From positions 1 through 48,446 of the forward strand of contig JAVBUP010000014.1 of the NCBI GenBank assembly GCA_031555175.1: a stretch of DNA of 48,446 nt, in the 5' to 3' direction. This document shows positions 17,106 to 25,373 of this stretch, in pieces. The notes under the pieces are model-generated. The model saw only the letters and a list, made by a program, of their open reading frames with translations. It searched no databases and was not told the DNA's origin. How positions within the stretch are numbered: the first letter of the stretch is position 1; every line of letters begins with the position of its first letter. The translations under genes were made by a program, and so were the position numbers. This stretch comes from JAVBUP01 sp031555175. GTDB lineage: Bacteria > Bacillota_I > Bacilli_A > Erysipelotrichales > Coprobacillaceae.

Positions 17106-18071
17106 ATGAACAAAAGAACAATATATATTATATTATTAATAGAATCGATAACTTGTATTATATTATCTATCATCGGATATCCAATGAATAATGGTATCTT
17201 AAATATGGCCGCTTTTCCATTTGAACAGATAGGATCAGCACTTCGCGATATGTCATTATCTGGACAAACAGGAAATATAATTGCTAATATCATTTATATA
17301 GTGATTTGCACTATACCTATTCTATATTTGGCTTATAAAACAATTAAGAAAAAAAATAGTTATAAAGATATCATATTGCTGTTATTAGTACCAGTATTGT
17401 TCTGGGTATTATACTTATCAGTTAACCCGACATATGCTTCAAAGTATTATGTACTTGATTATCAAATGATGAAATATGCTTATGGACTTACTATTTATAC
17501 CATGATATTTGGATATATAGTTATCGATTATATAACAAGATCTAAGCGTGATAACATATCTAAAATACTTAATGCTATAAAAGTATTAATAGCTATATTG
17601 AGTATGCTGTTAGTGCTAACGGCATTTGGATCAGAATTGGGTGCTTTAAAAACTAGCATGATTACTATAAAGGATGGCAATACACTTCTTCAAAGTGGAG
17701 AATTGACGATGACTTATGTGATGACAATTATAAAGTATATAGTGGATATCTTACCATATTTAATGACGATATATTTGCTAATAGTAATATTGGATATCAT
17801 TGACTGTGCTACAAAGGAAATATATAGCGAAGTTATCTCAAATCTTATTGGGAAAGCTAGAATTATCAGTAAATATTCGGTAGTATTAATTATTTATAGC
17901 CAAATTATTGTCAATATTATTCAACTTATTTTTGGATCAAATATAAAAGATTCAAATTATATTATGTCTATTCCAATTATTCAAATAATGATATTTTTAG
18001 GGGTGATGTTGCTTGCCCACCTATATTCTGAAGTGAAAAAAATCAAAGAAGAAAACGATATGTTTATTTAG
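17106..18071 (+). CDS. Polytopic membrane protein, DUF2975-like C-terminal part
   Basis: 321 residues with about eight hydrophobic helices and short loops. The last helices and ending (LAHLYSEVKKIKEENDMFI) recall DUF2975 proteins, which usually have four helices, about 160-200 residues and a C terminus of the form ELQEENDLTI. The next gene is the YozG-like HTH usually paired with DUF2975, which supports the link. If right, this is a longer, eight-helix version. GGGAGAG before ATG 17106. Function unknown; membrane-linked control of the HTH partner is an inference. Confidence 0.7.
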   Translation: MNKRTIYIILLIESITCIILSIIGYPMNNGILNMAAFPFEQIGSALRDMSLSGQTGNIIANIIYIVICTIPILYLAYKTIKKKNSYKDIILLLLVPVLFWVLYLSVNPTYASKYYVLDYQMMKYAYGLTIYTMIFGYIVIDYITRSKRDNISKILNAIKVLIAILSMLLVLTAFGSELGALKTSMITIKDGNTLLQSGELTMTYVMTIIKYIVDILPYLMTIYLLIVILDIIDCATKEIYSEVISNLIGKARIISKYSVVLIIYSQIIVNIIQLIFGSNIKDSNYIMSIPIIQIMIFLGVMLLAHLYSEVKKIKEENDMFI

Positions 18072-18079
18072 GACTAATC

Positions 18080-18307
18080 ATGGCAATAAAAATATACTTA
18101 GATGATGTGCTAAAGCAACGTGGGATGACTTCAAAAGAGCTGTGCCTATTGATAGATATTACGGAAGCAAATCTTTCAATATTAAGAAGCGGTAAGGCAA
18201 AAGGAATCCGATTTTCAACTGTTAATAAAATATGCTATTACTTAGGCTGTGATATAGGAGATATCTTGAAATTTGATGGTGAACTGGGGGAAGAAGATGA
18301 TGAGTAA
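18080..18307 (+). CDS. YozG-like Cro/CI-type transcriptional regulator
   Basis: 75 residues. The whole protein fits the YozG pattern: LDDVLKQRGMTSKELC, then ITEANLSILRSGKAKGIRFSTVNKIC and CDIGDILKF. These small HTH proteins are commonly encoded after DUF2975 membrane proteins. The C terminus here carries an extra acidic tail (GELGEEDDE), created where the frame runs into the next gene. ATG 18080 has only a weak AGGA site 8 bp after the previous stop. It overlaps the following lipoprotein gene by 8 bp at ATGAGTAA. Confidence 0.88.
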   Translation: MAIKIYLDDVLKQRGMTSKELCLLIDITEANLSILRSGKAKGIRFSTVNKICYYLGCDIGDILKFDGELGEEDDE

Positions 18308-19145
18308 AATCAAAATAATATTATGTGTTGTGATTATGTTTTGCTTAACTGGTTGTCAGCTGGCTAGGCAAGAGGAGAAGCAATTAGAAATTATGGATAA
18401 GTTAATTGGAGTTTATGTTACAACAAATTCATACTATGACAATGATAATCTAATTAATATTGCCATGCAAAAAGAAGTCGATGGGCAGATAAGGTATTAT
18501 GGCACTAATATAATGGAGAATGGTTATAGAACTGCTGACTTTACTGGATTTACTGGTCTAAAGTTATTTAGTGTTCCTATAGTTAACGATCAAGATGAAA
18601 TTGGCACTGATGTGATAAGTGAAGGTGATATTCAAATGACTATTACTTCAGATGTATATCTTGATAATACAAACAGTGATGTAGTTGGAGTGTATGTAAA
18701 TCCAGTTTATATGGATAGTGATGGTGGGGTATATTTATTGGTAGGAACTGGTCATTTTATGACAGCTAGACAAAAGGTAGAATATACTAACTCAATAGAT
18801 GTAAAGACTGTACGAGAAGTTGATGGCAATACAATTACTGACACAACAACATATATTACAAAAGTACATGATAGAGGTAGAACACAATTGCTAAAGGTAC
18901 TAGAAATGTCGGACGATGATAAGGTATTAGCGGTTTACACTTTTGATACTGAAAATATGCCAACTAATTTAAAAATCGGTAAGGATGTTGAATATATAGT
19001 TGTTAGAGAGTATGATACAAATAGTTTAGATGCTCCTATAGAAAATCAAATATTGATTAAGGGAAGAGGTGGCATCCAATATTTCAAGGAATTATTTCCA
19101 GGAATGCTTGAGGCGGAACAAATAGCACTTGACTGGGAGCAATAA
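18300..19145 (+). CDS. Lipoprotein of unknown function
   Basis: 281 residues. A lipoprotein signal ends in the lipobox LTGC with the lipidated Cys at residue 19. The mature protein is soluble, rich in Asp, Thr and Val, and shows no recognised domain. ATG 18300 or the adjacent ATG 18297 both fit the GGGGGAAGAAG site, which lies in the tail of the HTH gene; translation is therefore coupled to the regulator. Being cotranscribed with a membrane protein and an HTH regulator suggests a surface sensor or target of that system (inference). Confidence 0.78.
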   Translation: MSKIKIILCVVIMFCLTGCQLARQEEKQLEIMDKLIGVYVTTNSYYDNDNLINIAMQKEVDGQIRYYGTNIMENGYRTADFTGFTGLKLFSVPIVNDQDEIGTDVISEGDIQMTITSDVYLDNTNSDVVGVYVNPVYMDSDGGVYLLVGTGHFMTARQKVEYTNSIDVKTVREVDGNTITDTTTYITKVHDRGRTQLLKVLEMSDDDKVLAVYTFDTENMPTNLKIGKDVEYIVVREYDTNSLDAPIENQILIKGRGGIQYFKELFPGMLEAEQIALDWEQ

Positions 19146-19148
19146 CTG

Positions 19149-19176
19149 AGGATTTCCTTTGGAAATCCTTTTGTTT
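19149..19176 (+). terminator. Intrinsic terminator
   Basis: AGGATTTCC (19149-19157), loop TTT, GGAAATCCT (19161-19169), then TTTGTTTT. Perfect 9-bp stem. Confidence 0.9.
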
Positions 19177-19191
19177 TAAGATATAGAAATC

Positions 19192-19220
19192 TTGTGAAGA
19201 ATATTATAAAATGGTATTAT
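19192..19220 (+). promoter_or_regulatory. Promoter of hprK
   Basis: TTGTGA (19192-19197), 17-bp spacer, TATTAT (19215-19220), about 30 bp before the start codon and just after a terminator. Confidence 0.72.
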
Positions 19221-19246
19221 TATGGTGTATGTGAAAGGGTGGTTTA

Positions 19247-20191
19247 ATGGGTAATCAAAAAGTAGTAGCAGTAAGAGAGTTAGTCGAAGAGCTTGGATTA
19301 AAACAATTAACAGGAAATGATGAAGCTCTAGACCGAGATATTGAAGTACCTGAGATATTTCGCCCTGGTTTTGAGCTTGCAGGATATTATCAGCTATCTG
19401 ATTTTAGAAGGATTGCCATTTTTGGGGAGAAAGAAATTTCTTATATTTCGACATTAAACCCTAATGAGCAAAGAGGTAGATTTGAGCACTTGTCTCAGGA
19501 TATATCTCCATGTATAGTTATAGCGAAGGGTAAAGAAATACCGAAGTATTTGAAAGAAGTAGCTGAGGCGAAAAATTATCCGGTATTAGGAACAGATATG
19601 GCGACAGGAAAACTATCAAGCTTAATTTTGAGCTTTTTAGAACATAAATTAGCGCCAGAGACATTAATGCATGGAGTATTAATGAATATATATGGTAAAG
19701 GTGTAATAATTAAAGGTGAATCGGGCATTGGTAAAAGTGAAATTGCTTTAGAATTAATTAAACGTGGTCACTTACTAGTAGCGGATGATGCCATTGAATT
19801 ATTCCGTATTGGGCAAAACATCAGCGGACGTTCTCCAGAAGTTTTAAATAACTTATTAGAGATTCGTGGGGTAGGGGTTATTGATGTAGTAAAGATGTTT
19901 GGTGTTGGTTCAGTATTAACAAATGATGTGGTAGAAGTCATTATTCAGTTAGAACGTTGGATTCCAAGTAAGGAATATGCTCGGGTAGGGGTTGAACAAA
20001 ATAACCTTTTCGAGGATGTGCTAGAAATTAAAATACCAAAAATGGTTATACCAGTTACATCTGGTCGTAGCATGGCTGCGATTATTGAAGCAGCAGTAAT
20101 GAATGAGCGACTAAAAGAACTTGGTTACGATAGTGGCCAAGAGTTTATTGAAAGAATATTAGCGAATATAGAAAGTAAAAAAATAAAGTAG
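19247..20191 (+). CDS. hprK: HPr kinase/phosphorylase
   Basis: 314 residues, standard length. Walker A GESGIGKS (157-164), family signature LEIRGVGVIDV (204-214), H142 and the VADDAIE segment of the active site, and the C-terminal K2 region around IPVTSGRSMAAIIE. It phosphorylates HPr on the regulatory serine using ATP or pyrophosphate and reverses this with phosphate, releasing pyrophosphate: the master switch of carbon catabolite repression in Firmicutes. AAAGGGTGG precedes ATG 19247. In Bacillus, lgt and ppaX follow; here hprK is monocistronic and ppaX is at 1731. Confidence 0.97.
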   Translation: MGNQKVVAVRELVEELGLKQLTGNDEALDRDIEVPEIFRPGFELAGYYQLSDFRRIAIFGEKEISYISTLNPNEQRGRFEHLSQDISPCIVIAKGKEIPKYLKEVAEAKNYPVLGTDMATGKLSSLILSFLEHKLAPETLMHGVLMNIYGKGVIIKGESGIGKSEIALELIKRGHLLVADDAIELFRIGQNISGRSPEVLNNLLEIRGVGVIDVVKMFGVGSVLTNDVVEVIIQLERWIPSKEYARVGVEQNNLFEDVLEIKIPKMVIPVTSGRSMAAIIEAAVMNERLKELGYDSGQEFIERILANIESKKIK

Positions 20192-20217
20192 AGGACACAT
20201 AATAGTGTTCTTTTTTA
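20192..20217 (+). terminator. Intrinsic terminator after hprK
   Basis: AGGACAC (20192-20198), loop ATAATA, GTGTTCT (20205-20211) with one G-U pair, then TTTTT. Confidence 0.8.
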
Positions 20218-20301
20218 ATTATTGTAATAATTTCTAATAAATTGTATGATAAATGTGACATTATATGATATAAAAACGTTTATAGTATGAGGGGGGACAA
20301 G

Positions 20302-20793
20302 ATGGAAAAAGAAGTTTTAGAATCAATATACTCTTTATATTATCAAGACCTCTATCTCTATGCTTTTTCCCTTTGTCGGAATCATAGTTTAACAGAGGAT
20401 ATTGTTAGTGATACATTCTTTAAAGCTTTAGTATCGCTACCTGATAAACATACAAATATAAAGTATTGGTTAATGACCGTTTGCAGGAATTTAATATACG
20501 ATTATTATAATAAGCAAAAAAGAATAAATGATATACCAGTTGAAGAGATGAATATCTCAATTGAGGATGAAACGCTAGCAAAATTGATTAAAGAGGAACA
20601 AAGTGCAAGAATTTATTATGCAATTTTGCAGCTTCCTGATGTATATCGAGAAGTGATATATATGTATTATTTTATGGAAATGAGCGGAGAGGTAATAGCA
20701 AATACTTTGAATATTAGTCATGGAAATGTGAGGAATATATTATATCGAGCTAGAATTAAATTAAAAAAGAAGTTAGAGGAGGAATCTGAATGA
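20302..20793 (+). CDS. ECF-type RNA polymerase sigma factor
   Basis: 163 residues. Region 2 (about 10-75) has the DIVSDTFFKAL helix and an aromatic -10-melting segment; region 4 (about 105-155) has LPDVYREVIYMYYFMEMSGEVIANTLNIS-type HTH sequence ending in NVRNILYRARIKLKKKL. There is no region 1 or 3, which defines the ECF group. ATG 20302 follows GGGGGG; an ATG at 20287 lies upstream of that site. A possible vegetative promoter is TTGTAT (20242-20247) with TATGAT (20264-20269). The gene overlaps the next by 4 bp (ATGA), the usual coupling of sigma to anti-sigma. Confidence 0.9.
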   Translation: MEKEVLESIYSLYYQDLYLYAFSLCRNHSLTEDIVSDTFFKALVSLPDKHTNIKYWLMTVCRNLIYDYYNKQKRINDIPVEEMNISIEDETLAKLIKEEQSARIYYAILQLPDVYREVIYMYYFMEMSGEVIANTLNISHGNVRNILYRARIKLKKKLEEESE

Positions 20794-21986
20794 AATTTGA
20801 GGAATTATTGAAGAAATATAAAGATGGGCTAACTACGCAAGAGGAAAATGAATATATAGAGGCAGAACTAGAAAAGCATGAGGCAATCGCTGAATATTTA
20901 GCAGAGGTAGCAATTGCTGATATACGTTTTGAGCGTGATACAAGTAATCAAGTTGAAGTAAAATCGATCTCTAAAGCAGTTAAAAAGAGATTTAGAAAGT
21001 TCTCATATATAACCATTGCGATTGCAGTGGTAGTTATGTTGATTGTTAACATGATGATGCCAAAAATTCATGAAACAATGTACTATGATCCGAATCGAGA
21101 TTATGTAGGAAATGATGGACGAGATGGTGGGTTTGCATATGATCTAGCTGTCCATACTGAACTTCATAATCCAGGGGCTTCTGTCATAAGTGCCACTGCA
21201 ACCAAGATAGGCCAAGGAGACTATGAGTTGTCTTATATCACTTCATTTAAGGATAATTGGTCGACAACTAAAAATAATAGTCTCAAAGGAAAATTAGCAG
21301 CTCCACTTGTTAAAAAATCAACTATAAACTACACATCATATTCATGGGTGAAGTATTGTGGTGATGATATAATTAATGATTGTGAGACTCCTATTTCAGT
21401 TCGTTATGGATACGACAAATTGTATGGTTCACTAGCTGAAAGTAGTAGAATTTCTGCATTTCTACCACTGTATAGAACAGATACAGATGGATCAATTAGG
21501 TATATTACAACAACTCAGCTTAAAGAGATGATGGATAAATATCCAGGTGTTGAATTTCTCTGGGCTAGTGTAGCATATGATGATAGTTATGAAGATAATT
21601 ATGCAATGTGGGATATTGGATTTGTACCATCAAAATATGGGCAATCTGATGTAAGAACTACTATATATGCAAATCAACAAGCTAGCAATTTCTCAAATAT
21701 AAGTGATTATCCATACGCTTTTTCCTGCACAACTAGTTACCCATGCGGTGATGTCGACTTTGACCAACACTTTATAGATATGGTAGAGCATATGAGGGAT
21801 AATTCGGAATTCTTAGAAATGGTTGGTGAAAGAGATGTGCAGTTCTATGATAAAGTATTAGAGTATATAGCAAATAAAGGTATCATGATTCACGGTATAT
21901 ATGTTCAGGCATCACCAACACAATTGCTTGAATTAATTGATAGTGGATATGCAAATGGAATTTATGTTGAAGAGATAAGAGAGTAA
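20790..21986 (+). CDS. Membrane anti-sigma factor (sigma factor regulator N/C type)
   Basis: 398 residues. A cytoplasmic N-terminal domain (about 1-70), opening FEELLKKYKDGLTTQEENEYIEAEL, is followed by one transmembrane helix (about 72-90) and an extracytoplasmic domain of about 300 residues. This is the layout of the sigma-regulator N/C family that partners Firmicute ECF factors. It is expected to hold the sigma factor at the membrane until an envelope signal is received. The extracellular part has four Cys residues (YCGDDIINDC and SCTTSYPCG) that could form disulfides. It overlaps the sigma gene by 4 bp. Confidence 0.85.
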   Translation: MKFEELLKKYKDGLTTQEENEYIEAELEKHEAIAEYLAEVAIADIRFERDTSNQVEVKSISKAVKKRFRKFSYITIAIAVVVMLIVNMMMPKIHETMYYDPNRDYVGNDGRDGGFAYDLAVHTELHNPGASVISATATKIGQGDYELSYITSFKDNWSTTKNNSLKGKLAAPLVKKSTINYTSYSWVKYCGDDIINDCETPISVRYGYDKLYGSLAESSRISAFLPLYRTDTDGSIRYITTTQLKEMMDKYPGVEFLWASVAYDDSYEDNYAMWDIGFVPSKYGQSDVRTTIYANQQASNFSNISDYPYAFSCTTSYPCGDVDFDQHFIDMVEHMRDNSEFLEMVGERDVQFYDKVLEYIANKGIMIHGIYVQASPTQLLELIDSGYANGIYVEEIRE

Positions 21987-22001
21987 GAGAGGAGAATGAG
22001 A

Positions 22002-23210
22002 ATGAAAAACTTAAAAAGAATAATAGTATTTATTGTTTTAGTTTGTTTAGTAGGATGTGTAAAGGATGATGGTAAAGTTAAAGACCCAGTTGATAATACT
22101 CCGATTGAAACACCGAGTAAACCTTCAGAGGACGAACAGAGTAAGGAACCGCCTGTTACAAAAATCGCTAGTTACGAGGTATCGCATCTTTTAGATATCA
22201 CTGAAATGGGGGTTGAAAATCCATATCGCATTACATTACATGATAGAAGCAATGATTTATTACTGTTTACAGAGATTGAAAACTATGGTGGACAGGCATA
22301 TATGACTAAACGACTTTTTACTTATAATTTAACGACTAAAAAAGTAGAGAATGTAAAAACATTTAGTGTGCCTGAAGCAGTTCGACAAGCTCAGTTTTAT
22401 ATGGACGGAGTGGTTTATTCGAAGCACTCTTTATCAGCTACTGATTTAAGGCAAGGAGCAATTTTCGAATTCCAAGTTAACTTTATAGATAGTGCAAAAG
22501 TAGAGAAAATCATTGATAAAGGATACATTACACATATCATATTAGAAGCAGAACTACCTAATCTTCATATAGCAGGGGATACCTTAACATATACTTATAG
22601 TAATGCGAAGTATGATAAGAATACAATGACACTTGTTGGATATGATCAAAAAGTGAAACAATATAATGGGAAAGATTTGGTCGTTCTGTTTGAAAGTAAT
22701 CTAATTGAAAGTAATCCAGATTCAATGAATAGAAAAAATAAAATGTCATATTGGCATTGGTCTGATAATACAGGAAGATTTGGGTTCTATATGCCTATTG
22801 ATGGAGGTAAAACAGATATCTATTATATGGATAACAATAAAATTCTCAAAACAACCGTAGATTATGAAGTGAATAATATGACGGTATTAGATAATTTTAT
22901 AGTCTTTGTTCATAATTCTAGTGGAGGGAATGGAAGAGCGTTCAAATTGCTCAATACTACAACAAATGAAATTACAAATTATAAGTATGATACTGGCTGC
23001 CCATATTATCTTAATAAAGATACAGCAATTCAGATTGGTGATGATTTATCTTTGATAGAAGTTGGAGATAATGGGGGAACATTATCAACATCAGTTAAAT
23101 CGGTATTGAGAATGAGTGATCGAACTTGGTTTTATTTATCCACAAATGAAAATAAAGGTCTTATTTTCGATAGCCAAAATTATTACGAAATAAATATTAC
23201 ATTGAAATAG
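22002..23210 (+). CDS. Lipoprotein cotranscribed with the ECF/anti-sigma pair
   Basis: 402 residues from ATG 22002, which has 7 nt to AGGAG; an ATG at 21996 is too close to it. A lipobox LVGC places the lipidated Cys at residue 19. A Pro/Ser/Glu-rich linker (about 25-55) follows, then a large domain of repeated beta-strand-like segments (for example LFTYNLTTKKVENV and FKLLNTTTNEITNY) that resembles a beta-propeller. The fold is a guess. It is likely the surface arm of the envelope-stress module and sits 15 bp after the anti-sigma gene. Confidence 0.78.
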   Translation: MKNLKRIIVFIVLVCLVGCVKDDGKVKDPVDNTPIETPSKPSEDEQSKEPPVTKIASYEVSHLLDITEMGVENPYRITLHDRSNDLLLFTEIENYGGQAYMTKRLFTYNLTTKKVENVKTFSVPEAVRQAQFYMDGVVYSKHSLSATDLRQGAIFEFQVNFIDSAKVEKIIDKGYITHIILEAELPNLHIAGDTLTYTYSNAKYDKNTMTLVGYDQKVKQYNGKDLVVLFESNLIESNPDSMNRKNKMSYWHWSDNTGRFGFYMPIDGGKTDIYYMDNNKILKTTVDYEVNNMTVLDNFIVFVHNSSGGNGRAFKLLNTTTNEITNYKYDTGCPYYLNKDTAIQIGDDLSLIEVGDNGGTLSTSVKSVLRMSDRTWFYLSTNENKGLIFDSQNYYEINITLK

Positions 23211-23220
23211 AATTATTAAT

Positions 23221-23273
23221 AAGTGCACTCTAAAAGTTAGACTAATCACCTAACAATGCGGGTGCATTTCTTT
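23221..23273 (+). terminator. Compound hairpin terminator, IS3-end-like
   Basis: Outer stem TGCACTC (23224-23230) with GGGTGCA (23260-23266), one T-G pair; inner stem GTTAG (23236-23240) with CTAAC (23250-23254); then TTTCTTT. The arm ending TCTAAAAGTTAGAC looks like the terminal inverted repeats of some IS3-family elements, from memory. No transposase is nearby, so if derived from an IS it is only a remnant now serving as a terminator. Confidence 0.6.
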
Positions 23274-23308
23274 ATATGAATATTTTTTAGTGATAAAATC
23301 AATAATAA

Positions 23309-23337
23309 TTGTAAAAGATGGTTAAGTATATTATAAT
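23309..23337 (+). promoter_or_regulatory. Promoter of the prfA-prmC unit
   Basis: TTGTAA (23309-23314), 17-bp spacer, TATAAT (23332-23337), 26 bp before the start codon. Confidence 0.82.
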
Positions 23338-23363
23338 ATGAAAGGTTAAGGAGGTTGATTTTC

Positions 23364-24434
23364 ATGAACGGAATGATCGAGAGATTAGATGCTATTGAAA
23401 AAAGATATTTAGAATTAAGTGAGGAGTTAATGAGTCCTGATATCGCATCTGATATCAAAAGAATGACTGCCTTAAATAAAGAACAAGCATCATTACAAGA
23501 GGCTTATGAAGCTTATGTAATATTGAAGAAAGTATATGAAGGAATTGAAGAGGCTAAAGAATTAGCTAATGACAGAGATCCAGATATAGTAGAAATGGCT
23601 AAAATGGAATTAGCTGATCTATTGGAAAGAAAAGAAGTATTAGAAGCAGAGATGCAAATTATTTTAATTGAAAAAGATCCTAATGATGAGAAGAATGTTA
23701 TTGTTGAAATACGTGGAGCTGCAGGTGGCGATGAAGGAAATATTTTTGCCGGTGATTTATATCGTATGTATGCCAAGTATGCAGAGACACAGGGGTGGAA
23801 GTTGCAAATTATGGATTCTGAAGAAGCTGAAGCTGGTGGGTTCTCTATAATTTCTTTTATGGTTAAGGGTGAAAGAGTCTATTCTAAGCTTAAGTTTGAA
23901 TCTGGAGCACACCGTGTACAACGAGTTCCAAAGACAGAAACACAAGGAAGAATTCATACATCGACGGCAACGGTATTAGTAATGCCTGAAGCAGAAGAAG
24001 TTGATATCGAAATAAATATGAGTGATTTAAGAATTGATACTTATAGATCTTCAGGTGCAGGAGGGCAACATGTTAATACGACAGACTCTGCGATTCGTAT
24101 TACGCATATACCGACTGGGGTTGTGGCATCATGCCAAGATGGACGTAGTCAACATGATAACAAGGATCGCGCAATGCAAATGTTGCGAACTAAGTTATAT
24201 GAAGCAATGATTCGTGAACAAGAAGAAAAAATGGGTGCAGAACGACGCGGCAAAATTGGTACTGGTGATAGATCCGAAAAAATTAGAACCTATAATTATC
24301 CACAAAATCGTGTTACTGATCATCGCATAGGATTTACTATCCAACAACTTGATCGCGTTATGGAAGGTAAATTAGATGATATTATTGAAGCGCTATTAAA
24401 CGAGGAACAACGTTTAAAACTTGCAGGTGAATAA
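23364..24434 (+). CDS. prfA: Peptide chain release factor 1
   Basis: 356 residues, standard for RF1. The catalytic GGQ lies in SSGAGGQHVNTTDSA and the stop-codon-reading PxT tripeptide is PKT in HRVQRVPKTETQGR, so it reads UAA and UAG. The presence of RF1 together with genes that end in TGA agrees with the standard code. ATG 23364 is 10 nt after AAGGAGG; two codons are skipped relative to an upstream in-frame start. It overlaps prmC by 1 bp (TAATG). PrmC methylates the Gln of the GGQ motif, which explains the pairing. Confidence 0.97.
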   Translation: MNGMIERLDAIEKRYLELSEELMSPDIASDIKRMTALNKEQASLQEAYEAYVILKKVYEGIEEAKELANDRDPDIVEMAKMELADLLERKEVLEAEMQIILIEKDPNDEKNVIVEIRGAAGGDEGNIFAGDLYRMYAKYAETQGWKLQIMDSEEAEAGGFSIISFMVKGERVYSKLKFESGAHRVQRVPKTETQGRIHTSTATVLVMPEAEEVDIEINMSDLRIDTYRSSGAGGQHVNTTDSAIRITHIPTGVVASCQDGRSQHDNKDRAMQMLRTKLYEAMIREQEEKMGAERRGKIGTGDRSEKIRTYNYPQNRVTDHRIGFTIQQLDRVMEGKLDDIIEALLNEEQRLKLAGE

Positions 24435-25300
24435 TGGCTACTTATAGAAAAGTAATAAGAGATAATGAAGCTTTAGTTTTTGAAAAAGATAAAGATAGTA
24501 ATGTTGTGAAAATTTTAATGCTTCATTTTGCACAAATGGAAGCTCATAAGTTATATATGAGTTTGGATGAGGAAATTCCTGAAGATATTTTGAATAACTT
24601 TGAAAAGGGAATGGAAGAGTATCTAAGTGGTAAGCCCGTTCAACATATTAAAGGAGTAGAAACATTTTTCGGAAGAGATTTTACAGTCAATGAAGATGTT
24701 TTAATACCTCGTTATGAAACTGAAGAGCTAGTTGAAAATGTGTTATATGCCCTTGATGAACACTTTAACGATCAAGATAAAATAGTATTAGCTGATGTGG
24801 GAACTGGTAGCGGGGCAATAGCTATTTCGTTACAATGTGAAGAACCAAAACTGGAAGTCTATGCAACAGACATTTCTGATAAAGCTTTACAAGTTGCTAA
24901 AAGTAATGCTAGTCGTTTACAAGCAAACGTTACATTTATGCAAGGTGATATGTTACAGCCAATAATAGATGCTGGCATTAAACTAGATGTATTGGTATCT
25001 AACCCACCATATATTCCTATTAGTCAAGAAATTGAAAACGTAGTCAAAGATCATGAACCACATGTTGCTTTATTTGGTGGAGATGATGGGTTATTCTTCT
25101 ATCGTAAAATATTTGAAAAAGCCATGTTAGTTCTAAAGAATAGAGCTATTATGGCATTTGAGATGGGATATGATCAAAGGGATATCATGATTAAAGAAGT
25201 AGATAAGCATTTTAAAGACTATCCATATGAAATTATTCAAGATATGAATGGGAAAGATAGGATGCTATTCATTTATATAAACACAAAGGATAAACAATAA
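24434..25300 (+). CDS. prmC: Release factor glutamine methyltransferase PrmC
   Basis: 288 residues. An N-terminal helical domain with GKPVQHIKGVETFFGRDF, then a class I SAM-dependent methyltransferase: SAM loop DVGTGSGAIAI and catalytic NPPYIP, the signature of N5-glutamine methyltransferases. It modifies the GGQ glutamine of RF1 (and RF2), increasing termination efficiency. It starts on the last base of the prfA stop codon. Conserved prfA-prmC order, as in Bacillus, where spoIIR comes next. Confidence 0.96.
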   Translation: MATYRKVIRDNEALVFEKDKDSNVVKILMLHFAQMEAHKLYMSLDEEIPEDILNNFEKGMEEYLSGKPVQHIKGVETFFGRDFTVNEDVLIPRYETEELVENVLYALDEHFNDQDKIVLADVGTGSGAIAISLQCEEPKLEVYATDISDKALQVAKSNASRLQANVTFMQGDMLQPIIDAGIKLDVLVSNPPYIPISQEIENVVKDHEPHVALFGGDDGLFFYRKIFEKAMLVLKNRAIMAFEMGYDQRDIMIKEVDKHFKDYPYEIIQDMNGKDRMLFIYINTKDKQ

Positions 25301-25373
25301 AGTTTATTCTTTTTTATTTTATGAATAAAACTATGAAAAAAAGCCATACTGCATTCATAAGGGGTGTATATTT

